This document shows, piece by piece, positions 21,403-31,075 of a stretch of 64,000 bases of DNA. Under the pieces are notes generated by a model that saw nothing but the letters and a program-made list of their open reading frames with translations, did not search any database and was not told the DNA's origin. Source of the stretch: Parietaria judaica. Taxonomy: Eukaryota; Streptophyta; Magnoliopsida; Rosales; Urticaceae. Location: NCBI GenBank assembly GCA_954871525.1, contig OX940860.1, positions 56,284,724 through 56,348,723 of the forward strand, written 5' to 3'. Every line of letters starts with the position of its first letter. Position 1 is the first letter of the stretch. The position numbers and the translations under genes were made by a program.

Positions 21403-23265
21403 ATGTCAGAGTCAACGGAGGGCACCTTCTCCCATCCTGCGGGAAGCATCGCTCTCAACACCAGAGCTCAGGTTAACGCGCGCCGAGCTCAGGTGCAAAG
21501 TCGGCCCGAGACGAGCGCTCGCCAAGAGCCCGCCATCAACGAAGAAAAAGAACGAATGGCCCGACTGGAAGACAGTGTCTTCCGCCTGGCGGATCTCGTG
21601 TCCAAACACTTCAGCGACAAAGGCGCCGACCTCGAAGGCGCCAACCTCGAGGAAGACGAGGAAGAAGTCGACCCGGAAGTAGCCTTTGAGCTCACCCAGC
21701 GCGAGCCGCGGGTTCCATCGCCTGTCCAAAATGGCCCCCAGGAGCCATCACAATCACAAAGAACCGAACGCTCAGCCTTTGAGCGCCTCGGAGGCGAGAG
21801 TGGTGCCGAAAGGCGGAAGGCTCGAAGGAAACGCCGCTGTCAAGAAAAGCGCGCTCAGAGCCGCCCTAAAAATGAGGAAGATCTACGCCGACTTTTGGAC
21901 CGCCGCAGCCGGAAAATTGACCTGCGGCAGCACATCGAAAGGCGGAAAGAGAGATCCTTTCAGCGAGACGCGAACGACGCAGACTCTGATGTGTCGGGAT
22001 ACTCCCAACACTCCACCGCGCGCGAAGTCAGAACGAGCGTGACGCAACGTCTGGCGGCCCCCCCGCCAGATGCCACGTTAAAAGACGAAGTCCAGGCCCT
22101 GAGAAGGGAACTGAAGGAACTCGCCGCAGCCAACAATACTGATCCTGCCAAGCGGAGAATGGCGGAGGGAATCATCTCCCCTCTCGCAAGCCACCTGCTC
22201 GACGAAGACCTCAGCGGGGACTTGCGATTCCCTCTGAATCTCGTCTATGATGGCACGACCGATCCGACGTATCATCTGGTGCAATATCAGTTCGCCATGC
22301 GAATCAAGAAATGCTCGCCCTCGACCATGTGTCAGGCTTTCTGCCTCACCCTCACCGGCGTGGCTTTTGAGTGGTACCAGAGGCTCCCCAAAGGATCGAT
22401 CGAATCCTTTGAGGAGTTAACGGAACAATTTACTTCCCGCTTTGCTAGCTCGATAACACAGCAAAGGGAAAAATCGTACTTATGGTCCCTCAAGCAGCGC
22501 AGAGACGAGACCCTCCGGGCCTATCTGAAAAGGTTTACGGAGGAGGCAAACAAGGTCGCCAGCTACACTGACGATGATCCTGTCACCGCGATAATCGACG
22601 GTCTCCCGGTGAGCGAATTCACACGCTCGCTTGTCAAGAAAAGGCCCACCTCTATGGCCGAACTAATGGCTAGGGCGGCCGAAGACATCGCCGCCGACGA
22701 ATACTTCGTCAGCCGAAACCAACTCAATCTGGACGAGCAAAGCCGGATTAACCAAAAGATAGATGATGACTCCCAGAGAAAGAAACAACGCCAGCAGCCG
22801 AGCTCCGAGGGGCGACAACAGCGTCCAAAGCGAGCGGACGGGTTTCGGAAGGACTCTACCTTCACCCTGTTGACCGCGTCGCCGGCCACGATCTTCAACC
22901 TCCACAAAGAAAAGTTTGGTCCTCCGAGGCCTATGCCCAAGAGGACCAACAAGGACAAAAGTCGGTACTGCGAGTACCATCAAGATCACGGCCACCTAAC
23001 GTCGCAATGCTGGCAACTGAAGGAGCAAATTGAGCAGCTCATCCAAGACGGGCAGTTGAAGGAGTTCGTCAAGAAACTCATGGCGGGAAACGGGCGATCC
23101 AACAACCCCCTGCCACGCGAAGGCGGGCAACCCCAAGCCAGCTACCCTGACGAAACCCGTCAAGATGCAGAGCAAGCCAAAGGCAAGGCGCCGCAGTATC
23201 ACGTCGTGTCCACTATCCTAGGTGGACCTGAGACTAAGGATAAAAATAAAGCTGAAGAAGGTTGA
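21403..23265 (+). CDS. Tat-lineage Gypsy Gag polyprotein
   Basis: 620 aa from ATG 21403 (MSESTEGTF). The frame is also open back through the repeats to 20959, but that stretch is pure repeat, so the downstream ATG is preferred. Residues about 1-260 are charged and low complexity. The Retrotrans_gag capsid domain follows, roughly residues 255-370 (FPLNLVYDGTTDPTYHLVQY, CLTLTGVAFEWYQRLP, FTSRFASS, RDETLRAYLKRF). A C-terminal zinc finger CEYHQDHGHLTSQCWQLK has the C-x2-H-x4-H-x4-C spacing typical of Tat gags. The protein ends at VVSTILGGPE plus a few residues, where the protease would begin in a full element. The frame is intact. Role: virus-like-particle capsid for cytoplasmic reverse transcription. 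Confidence 0.87.
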   Translation: MSESTEGTFSHPAGSIALNTRAQVNARRAQVQSRPETSARQEPAINEEKERMARLEDSVFRLADLVSKHFSDKGADLEGANLEEDEEEVDPEVAFELTQREPRVPSPVQNGPQEPSQSQRTERSAFERLGGESGAERRKARRKRRCQEKRAQSRPKNEEDLRRLLDRRSRKIDLRQHIERRKERSFQRDANDADSDVSGYSQHSTAREVRTSVTQRLAAPPPDATLKDEVQALRRELKELAAANNTDPAKRRMAEGIISPLASHLLDEDLSGDLRFPLNLVYDGTTDPTYHLVQYQFAMRIKKCSPSTMCQAFCLTLTGVAFEWYQRLPKGSIESFEELTEQFTSRFASSITQQREKSYLWSLKQRRDETLRAYLKRFTEEANKVASYTDDDPVTAIIDGLPVSEFTRSLVKKRPTSMAELMARAAEDIAADEYFVSRNQLNLDEQSRINQKIDDDSQRKKQRQQPSSEGRQQRPKRADGFRKDSTFTLLTASPATIFNLHKEKFGPPRPMPKRTNKDKSRYCEYHQDHGHLTSQCWQLKEQIEQLIQDGQLKEFVKKLMAGNGRSNNPLPREGGQPQASYPDETRQDAEQAKGKAPQYHVVSTILGGPETKDKNKAEEG

Positions 23266-23379
23266 AGCTAAGATACAACCTGAAAGGAAACTCCATCACC
23301 GTCTAAGTCTAGATGTAACGTCAGGCACGGGAATAACCCCGATAGCCAATATATGTACAAGAAGAGCGCCACAAGAAGC

Positions 23380-23382
<3 letters not shown>

Positions 23383-23447
<65 letters not shown>
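23383..23447. repeat. (AT)n microsatellite
   Basis: About 65 bp of pure AT dinucleotide, 118 bp after the gag stop, in the position where pol would be. Confidence 0.95.
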
Positions 23448-23449
<2 letters not shown>

Positions 23450-23512
23450 TTTCTCTTATTCCGCGAATTGATACCTCCTGAAAGTTTCCTCCTAACCTTT
23501 ACAAGATTACTC

Positions 23513-23531
23513 AGAAACTGGGGGGTTGATG
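23513..23531 (+). other. Internal polypurine-tract-like duplicate
   Basis: AGAAACTGGGGGGTTGATG closely repeats the true tract before the 3' LTR (AGAAACTGGGGGGTTAATG, about 28579-28597). Similarity extends upstream to a GAAAGTTTCC / GAAGTTTCC motif. Confidence 0.6.
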
Positions 23532-23569
23532 TAGGAAAAGACAACTGTATAAAAAAAAAAAAAAAAAAA

Positions 23570-24022
23570 GACCGAAAATGGCCCGGATCTCGATCCCGCC
23601 GACTCGGCGCCTAAGCCCGAACGCCTCAAAAGCGTCACTCGGCACCTAAGCCCGAACGCCTCAAAAGCGTCACTCGGCACCTAAGACCGAACGCCTCAAA
23701 AGCGTCACTCGGCACCTAAGCCCGAACGCCTCAAAAGCGTCACTCGGCACCTAAGTCCGAACGCCTCAAAAGCGTCACTCGGCACCAAAGACCGAGAAAA
23801 AAAGACCGAAAATGGCCCGGATCTCGATCCCGCCGACTCGGCGCCTAAGCCCGAACGCCTCAAAAGCGTCACTCGGCACCTAAGCCCGAACGCCTCAAAA
23901 GCGTCACTCGGCACCTAAGACCGAACGCCTCAAAAGCGTCACTCGGCACCTAAGCCCGAACGCCTCAAAAGCGTCACTCGGCACCTAAGTCCGAACGCCT
24001 CAAAAGCGTCACTCGGCACCAA
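23570..24022. repeat. Minisatellite, 35-bp units within a duplicated block of about 230 bp
   Basis: The unit reads GCGTCACTCGGCACCTAAGC then CCGAACGCCTCAAAA. Five to six units occur in each of two larger copies (about 23570-23795 and 23803-24022), each opening with GACCGAAAATGGCCCGGATC. Confidence 0.88.
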
Positions 24023-24885
24023 ACAGCGAGAGCGGCCCGGACCTCAATCCCGCCGCCTCCGGCATCTCAAAGACCGAGAGCGGCCCGGACCTCGATCCCG
24101 CCGCCTCCGGCATCTCAAAGTCCGAGAGCGGCCCGGACCTCGATCCCGCCGCCTCCGGCATCTCAAAGACCGAGAGCGGCCCGGACCTCGATCCCGCCGC
24201 CTCCGGCATCTCAAAGTCCGAGAGCGGCCCGGACCTCGATCCCGCCGCCTCCGGCATCTCAAAGACCGAGAGCGGCCCGGACCTCGATCCCGCCGCCTCC
24301 GGCATTTCAAAGACCGAGAGCGGCCCGGACCTCGATCCCGCCGCCTCCGGCATCTCAAAGTCCGAGAGCGGCCCGGACCTCGATCCCGCCGCCTCCGGCA
24401 TCTCAAAGACCGAGAGCGGCCCGGACCTCGATCCCGCCGCCTCCGGCATCTCAAAGACCGAGAGCGGCCCGGACCTCGATCCCGCCGCCTCCGGCATCTC
24501 AAAGACCGAGAGCGGCCCGGACCTCGATCCCGCCGCCTCCGGCAACTCAAAGACCGAGAGCGGCCCGGACCTCGATCCCGCCGCCTCCGGCGACTCAAAG
24601 ACCGAGAGCGGCCCGGACCTCGATCCCGCCGCCTCAGGCGACTCAAAGACCGAGAGCGGCCCGGACCTCGATCCCGCCGCCTCAGGAACCTCAAAGACCG
24701 AGAGCGGCCCGGACCTCGATCCCGCCGACTCAGGCACCTCGAAGACCGAGAGCGGCCCGGACTTCGATCCTGCCGACTCAGGCACCTCGAAGACCGAGAG
24801 CGGCCCGGACCTCGATCCCGCCGACTCAGGCATCACAAGACCGAGAGCGGCGCGGATCTCAATCCCGCCGACTCGGGCAAAAACT
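24023..24885. repeat. Minisatellite, 48-bp units
   Basis: About 17-18 copies of a 48-bp unit (GACCGAGAGCGGCCCGGACC, then TCGATCCCGCCGCCTCCGGC, then ATCTCAAA). Because 48 is a multiple of three, the reverse strand is open throughout as a 16-residue repeat; I do not treat that as a protein. Confidence 0.92.
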
Positions 24886-25185
24886 CACAACACTGCCTGA
24901 AGACAGATCCTACGAAAGAACGATCAAGCAAGAGGCAAGAGTTAATCTACTTATATAAAGGTTAAACGATCAACGTTCACGGGTCAGCCCGTCAGTTACA
25001 GCAATAAGTGGTCACTTCTACTGAGCCACGGCGGCTCGCTACAAGCAAAGAACGTGCCCGCGCATACAAAGGAGGCACCTAGAAACGCTACAAAAGAAAA
25101 TAAATACCGCGCCACAGACGGCCACTACAACGAGTTACATACTCTAGACAAATATACAAGATCTACAACTACTACAAAGAGAAGA

Positions 25186-28100
25186 TCACGGGAAACGAGA
25201 AACCCAATCAAAGATCGCCTCCTCGCCACCAACGGCGGCCTCCTCTTCCTCGTCCCAGGCGGCGGCCTCTTCAGCAGGCGCCGCGCCTCCTATCGCCGCG
25301 TCAGCACCGACGATATGGTCGAGATCGGGGGCGTAATAGTCATCTGGGGCCAGAGGAGGAATCGGAGGGAGATGGCCCCCTGCCCCACCAGCTACACTGC
25401 CGACGCTAGCAACTCCTTGGGGATAAATCCCCGCAGAAAACTCCACTCCGTTCACGGAGAGGCTCAGCACGGGCCCAGGAGGGGGCATGCGAGCAATGAA
25501 GGGCTCCAGCGCAGCCATCACCTCAGGAGGGGCCTGCACATCCTGAAGGAAGGTGGTGCGCAGGTACATCCCCGGGTTGTCTCGAAACAACCCCATCAGG
25601 CCGCTCAAGAAGCTCTCCCACTTCAGGGTCTCGGACTCAGCAGCGCGGGCCCCCCTAAGATGCAGCAGCTCCGCATCCTTCTCCGCTCCCGACTCATAGG
25701 AAGCCCCGAGTTGGGCGTTGAGATGATAGACCTCAGCACGGTACTGGGAAGCCTCTCTGGCGGTCACCAGGTGTGCTGCATGCTCCTCGCGAAGAAGCTG
25801 CCACGCGACGGAACTCTCTGACTGCGGGGGGCCCGTCCAGTGGACGGGCCCAAGAACCCCAGCCTCGGAACGTCCCGACCAGCCCGAGGGGAAGGCGGTG
25901 CTGGATGGTCCGCCAGCGGGAGGGGCCCCTCCATGCATCTGATAGCCGTACGAAGAAGGTACCTGCAAGAAAAAGAGACAAGCATGATAAAGCTTACAAA
26001 AAAAAGAAGAAGAAAGAGAAAAAGGGGGTCGACTAGCTCAGAGCATTCACCTCCGCGGGGGCGTGATAGGAATGCGTCGGCCCATACGGCGGGGCCTGGT
26101 CGTACGCGGGAAATGAAGCGTACTCCGTCGGCGCCGGTCCCCTCACCGGAAGCTGACCGTAAGGGTCGGGGCCCCAGAAGGGCGCTCCAGGGCCGAACTC
26201 TGTCGAGGGGGGCCCAATCGGGGGAGTCATCCCGGCTCCTCCGTGGCTCGGCCCCGGCACGTCAGACTGTCCTCCGCTGTAAGGAAACTGGGGAAGACCC
26301 CACGACCACCCATCGCCACCGTCCATACCTGCAAAAGAAAAACAACCATGTCAAGAGCAAAATAAGATAAACAAGAAGAATATACCGTAGCGAGGCGTAA
26401 AGCGGCGAGGGCCGCGCGTAGAGCCGGACCTCTCTTAAAGGCCCGACGATGATTCACCAAGAGCTTGGGGCGACAGCCACCCTGATCGCACCCATGCCTC
26501 CCTCGTTAAAAAGGAGGCGAAACGCCCGGGGATGGCGGACCCCGTCAGAAAGAAGCTAACAAAGCTCCTGTCCCCAGCGCCGGAGGCGATACAAAGCCGA
26601 GGAATCCCAAAGCTCTGCGGGGCGGACCCCAAATAAACGTTCGGCACCCAGACCCACCGGCTGTGCCAGTCCGGGTCTACTTCCGGGGTCAGGTTTCCTA
26701 CCCGAAAACCCCATACCGGGCGAGAGAAAACCCAGTTATTAAACCCCCGATCATCCTGGGATATGACGATAGGAAGGAGTCTCCGGAATTGGGTTGGGGT
26801 CACATCTCGACCACGCCCCTCTCGCCACATCGAGAAAATTCCGGCGGCAAACCACCAAACGTCCGGACGGACCTGGAGCGGATGCAAATCCAGCGACACC
26901 AGAAGCTCCTCTGCCAAAGGAGGAATCGGCAGGGAAAAACCTAATCGAAGGCTCTCTAAGGGAACCGCGACCATCCCGTCACGGGGGTATCCAGGGAGCT
27001 CTCCCTCCACCGGAGAACATACCCCTGGCAGAGCAACACGCTCAGCCCTAGAAAAGGCCTCCAGTTCCGCCGGAGTGACAGAACTGGGGATATTGACATC
27101 TGAGAAAAGCGCGAGGGAGCGAGGCAACTGAGGGCCGAGCGCGCCCGCAACGAACTCAGTTCGTCTCCTAACTACCCTGTCAAAATTTGGGCATGACCCG
27201 CCCGCTATGCCGGCACTATGACGTGGTCCCTCCACGTCAAAAGGCCCGTAATCTGCACTCGTGGAACCTCTGCCGCTGCTAATATCAACACCGGGGGATC
27301 TCAGACCCGCTCCCGGATCAACAAATGAATTACGCTCAAAGCCCGCTACGGGAATGCTCACCTCGGCCGGCGTGGACCTCGGCGACTCAGAGGTGCGCCG
27401 CAAAGTCGCCCGGAAAGCACGGAGGAGTGCCGGAATATCCGGGAATCCCGCCGGAATCCGCCCCCCGCCGGAGTCGGCCGTCAGCGTCACCACGAAGGAC
27501 ATCGAGCGTCCCCGGCCACCACGGGCTCCCCCTCGGGACGACCCTCGAAGGCCGGGCTCCCGACAATCCCGCCCGGAGCTCCCCCCTCGGACTCGGAGCA
27601 GGGGCGGACCCGCCGTGGGGGAGCCGCCGACGTGGTGCGGCGGGTTCCCGCAGGCCGAGAGGCCACCAAGCCCGCCCAAAGGGGACAAGCCCAGCCGGGC
27701 TCCTCCACCGCCCAAGCCGTGCGACCCCGGCACAGATCCGGTCGCCGGGGTCCCGCCGGCATATCGCCGCCCTTCGCCGCCCAAAATCGGGCCCGCAGAG
27801 CGGACCACCAAGAGTCCGTCCTCGCCCAAAGGAGGTCGGGCTCCTCCTCCTCCCACGGCGGGAGTCGTCGGCCTTGACCGACTCGCCCGGGACCCACCGT
27901 CACGCTGCCACTCACCGCCGGCAACGACGGGTCCCTCGGCATCGACCGCGGAGAGCTGGCCCTCGCCGGAGATGCGCGACCCAAGCCCGCGCGCACACGA
28001 GCTTGCCCTAGCTCCTCCGCCTCCGTCGACGTGCTCCTCCGGCCCAGATCCGGTCACCCTCGGACCCCGGTCCTCATGCGACCGCCCCCCCGCCAGCGAC

Positions 28101-28295
28101 AGAGCCTCCGGCGCCGTCGTGGGTGAGCCCGAACTCACCCGACGCCCGCAGAGCCAGGCGCGAGCCCTCGCGCTCCTCCGCCTCGCCGACGGTCACCGCT
28201 GACACCCACGAGCTCGCCTCGCCGAGCTGGTCACGGTGGTGGTCTTCTCCGGCGATGGCGGACTCCGGTGAGGAAGGTACGGCGGATTTCGTCAT
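25186..28295 (-). CDS. Antisense multi-exon gene of the Tat element (Transposase_28-like)
   Basis: Reverse-strand gene between the minisatellites and the 3' LTR. Supported exons are 27502 or higher to 26458, 26328-26051, and 25962-25186 (TAA/TGA-type stop at 25186). Both introns are GT-AG with TTGCAG acceptors and the phases match. From the internal ATG at 27502 this gives 699 aa. The first ATG after a minus-strand TATA box is at 28295. It opens 52 codons (MTKSAVPSS...) ending at a GTGAGT donor (28138-28133), a likely first exon; its acceptor is unresolved. Exon 2 carries a block (RLGFSLPIPPLAEELLVSL ... FNNWVFSRPVWGFRVG) like the Pfam family 'putative gypsy-type transposon' (PF04195). The last exon has a likely coiled coil (LLREEHAAHLVTAREASQYR). 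Function unknown; such antisense ORFs are known in Tat elements. Confidence 0.7.
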
Positions 28296-28542
28296 TTGGG
28301 GCTCGCGGGTTCTAGAGAGAGAAAGTGGCCGAGCTCTGTTTTTCGACCTCGAAGCCTCGTTTTTTCGAAAATTATGACGCGACTAAAACACGGCAAACCT
28401 AGATAACAGAAAGGCGGGCCCACTACAAAAATCGAAACTCAAAAGCGATACCCGGAATAGAAGTTAGGAGGGGAAAACGAACCTTTTCACTATTCACCGG
28501 AGGAAAAAGCTTCGCGAGTGACGAATGAGCCGTCCCGCCGCC

Positions 28543-28550
28543 CATTTATA
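28543..28550 (-). promoter_or_regulatory. TATA box of the antisense gene
   Basis: TATAAATG on the minus strand, about 250 bp before the first ATG at 28295 and about 45 bp inside the 3' LTR boundary. No ATG intervenes. It suggests transcription independent of the LTR. Confidence 0.55.
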
Positions 28551-28577
28551 GAAGTTTCCCGGGAATCGAAAATTCCC

Positions 28578-28595
28578 GAGAAACTGGGGGGTTAA
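28578..28595 (+). promoter_or_regulatory. Tat element polypurine tract
   Basis: GAGAAACTGGGGGGTTAA directly before TGTTACGGG of the 3' LTR. Confidence 0.75.
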
Positions 28596-29655
28596 TGTTA
28601 CGGGTATTTTTGCGCGACTAATTTCTCGATTAATTAACAAAAGCGAGAATTATTCAAATTAATTCTTCTTTTATTAATTATGATCGATTTCGCCTAAAAT
28701 ATTTGCCGGAGGTCCGTTTTCGAAAAATAAAGGTTCCCGATGGTCCCGAAAATATCAAAACACCCAAAAACGACATAAAGTTTGCGAAAATCGGCCTCGG
28801 GGACCACCCGAGGCCTCCGAGGGCCCTCCGGGCCCCCCGGGTGGGCCCCAACGCCCCTCAGCAGGGCCCACGAAGGTCAAAGCTGACCCAGCCACGTGTC
28901 AACACGCCACTGGGTGCGAGAGCCACGTCTCAGCCAATCGCAGTGCGACACGTGGCTGCTGAGTCAGCCTTGCTTGGAGCCGAAGTTTGCCGACCCCGCC
29001 GCCTTCCGGCCGCGCGTGAGGGCGCGTCGTAGCTCCGATCGCCGCGATTCTTGCGGCAATGGATCGGCAACATCCCGGGGAGTCAGAAAAACATATACTT
29101 TTCCCCCGGGAGCCTCCCGGATGAGGAGATAAATTCAAAAACAGAAACCCGGTTTTACCCGGTTTTTTCCTATAAATAGGGGTTCGATCCCCACACTTTC
29201 TACACGATTTTTCACTCGAGCAAACACTTGGGAAACGCCCAAAACTCTCCCAAAACTCTCTCGAGACTTCCAAAAACCGATATTCACTCAAATACCCCGC
29301 TAATGTTGAGCGTCGGAGGTGAATCGGGGGGCAAAACCCTCGTTTCTCCCTTACCGCGGTGCTATTTTATCAGGTCCCGGAAGAGAAAAATCCAACGAAG
29401 GCGGAAGCTCTGGCGGAATTCCTACTCGGTTCTAGGCCCGCCTGATAGGACCAGTTCTAAGCGGTGTCCAGTCTATCCCCCCAGTCCATTGCGCGGCTGA
29501 GGGTATAGCCTGGGGACCCGAGCCTGGGCCCACAATTCAGGACGAGGGGCCCGACTTAGGGGAATTTTTGCCCAGATCCACAAGACGACGTTAAAGCCCG
29601 GCCCAACACGAGCAATTGGGCCGCTAATGGATTGAAGCATTTTTCTGCATCAACA
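28596..29655 (+). repeat. Tat element 3' LTR (1060 bp)
   Basis: Same length as the 5' LTR, with no difference found by eye. Followed by TATAT target repeat. Confidence 0.92.
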
Positions 29656-29660
29656 TATAT

Positions 29661-30434
29661 CATTCTGATTATTAACCAATAAATAAAAATAATAATTTCA
29701 AAAAATAATATCTTGAGTTAATAATACAAAGAACATGGGTATTTGACTTTAATGTGATTTCATGAATTTCGTTGAATCACTTCATGACTTTATAAATAAA
29801 TAAATCGAGCTTTATGTGCTGTCTTTTTTGAGTTTTTGATTTTCTTGTATATTTATTTTATCCTTATATAATCTCATAAATAGGTTCATTCATCTCTTCT
29901 ATTACATTATTTTTGTACAAGATTGAGCGGTCCCATTATTATTTTGGCGTGTTTTTGTCACATTATCCGAGTGTCACGTTATATAGGAAAAATTGAACAA
30001 TATACCAAACACATGCATATATTAAAAAGAATTGTAATAATTGCAGGCCATTCCCAATTTAAAAATCTAGAAAGCAGCATGATTTATTCATTTTCAATTC
30101 GCAAAATAAAAATATTAATAAACCAATAGCCATTTTAATTTTGTCGCATTCCCATGGAATTTAGGATTGATTATGCATTTATGCTACTATTTAATCATGT
30201 ATAATGTAGAGTTAATGGACACATTTATGGAGAAAAAGAGATGCGATTTGCGTTTTGTATGTATATGGAGTTATCGAGTTCTATTTAATATTTGAAAAAG
30301 TATATATTTAGAATTACTGTGATATATGGCAGACCTAAAAAGTATATACATTTATAATTAATACTATATATCACCTTTTTAAGGCCTTTAAAATAGACCT
30401 AAACATAAGGAAACCTACGCACAAGCCTACTACA
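29661..30434. other. Intergenic, AT-rich
   Basis: Nothing recognised. Before insertion it was continuous with 18244-19687. Confidence 0.5.
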
Positions 30435-30787
30435 CCTATGCCTAGTCCCCAAGATGGCGTACCCGGATTAATACCCGGAACCTATTTAAAAAAAAAAAAA
30501 AAAACCGGACCCGGATATATCTGGGTCCGAAAAAACTCGGATCCGGACCAATCCGGTTCCGGGTTTTTAAAAAAAAAAATTGAATAAAGCTCAGCCGTTG
30601 GATGAGCGAGATCAACGATTGAGATGAAGGAGCCGTTGGGTGCGTCAGGGGTTACGGCAAAAGTACCTGACACGTGTTAAAAAATTGAGCCGTTGGAACA
30701 CAACGGTAATATTTGCCTCGAAGTCCCCAAATAGATCCGTTGGGGAATCAATACCTCACTTTACTTGAATTCCTACACATTTTCCCC

Positions 30788-30795
30788 TATAAATA
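30788..30795 (+). promoter_or_regulatory. TATA box of hAT transposase
   Basis: CCCC-TATAAATA-CCCC, about 280 bp before the first ATG at 31076. The second hAT element has a similarly placed TATAAATA. Confidence 0.55.
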
Positions 30796-31075
30796 CCCCA
30801 TTCCACTCCCAATTTTTTCACACATCTTCTTCTCTTCATCTCCAACACTCTCATACTCTCTCAAGCTCTCAAAGTTCCGAAATTAGGCTATAGTTTAGCT
30901 ACTTTATAATTATATAAATACTCTCAATTTTTAGTTTAATATATTGTTTAGGTACTTTAGTTGTTATTAGTTTATTTAGTTTTTAATTAGTGTTATTATT
31001 ATAAGTTTTAAGTTAGTGTTATTTAGTTTAATTTAGTTTAATTTATCGTTAATATTAGTTTAATTTATCGTTAAT

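Larger units (their letters stand above)
19693..29655 (+). mobile_element. Young non-autonomous Tat-lineage Gypsy element with antisense gene
   Basis: 9963 bp, flanked by the 5-bp TSD TATAT (19688-19692 and 29656-29660). The two 1060-bp LTRs (19693-20752 and 28596-29655) show no differences by eye. Sense order is LTR, a primer-site-like TGGCGCTAGAAGGAGGGG, a tandem-repeat leader, gag, a TA microsatellite, a polypurine-like motif, two minisatellite blocks, a reverse-strand multi-exon gene, a polypurine tract and the LTR. No protease, reverse transcriptase, RNase H or integrase is found. The gag zinc finger type and an extra antisense gene before the 3' LTR are known traits of the Tat lineage (Ogre, Grande, Retand and relatives). 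Identical LTRs mean recent insertion, so it was mobilised in trans. Confidence 0.88.

Noticed and set aside
24009..24836. Long reverse-strand open frame of a 16-residue repeat
   Set aside because: It is the 48-bp minisatellite read in a frame that stays open because 48 is divisible by three. No start context, domain or codon signal supports a protein.
27261..28202. Forward-strand open frames of 228-313 codons
   Set aside because: GC-rich shadow frames of the antisense gene; Pro/Arg low-complexity translation with no domain.
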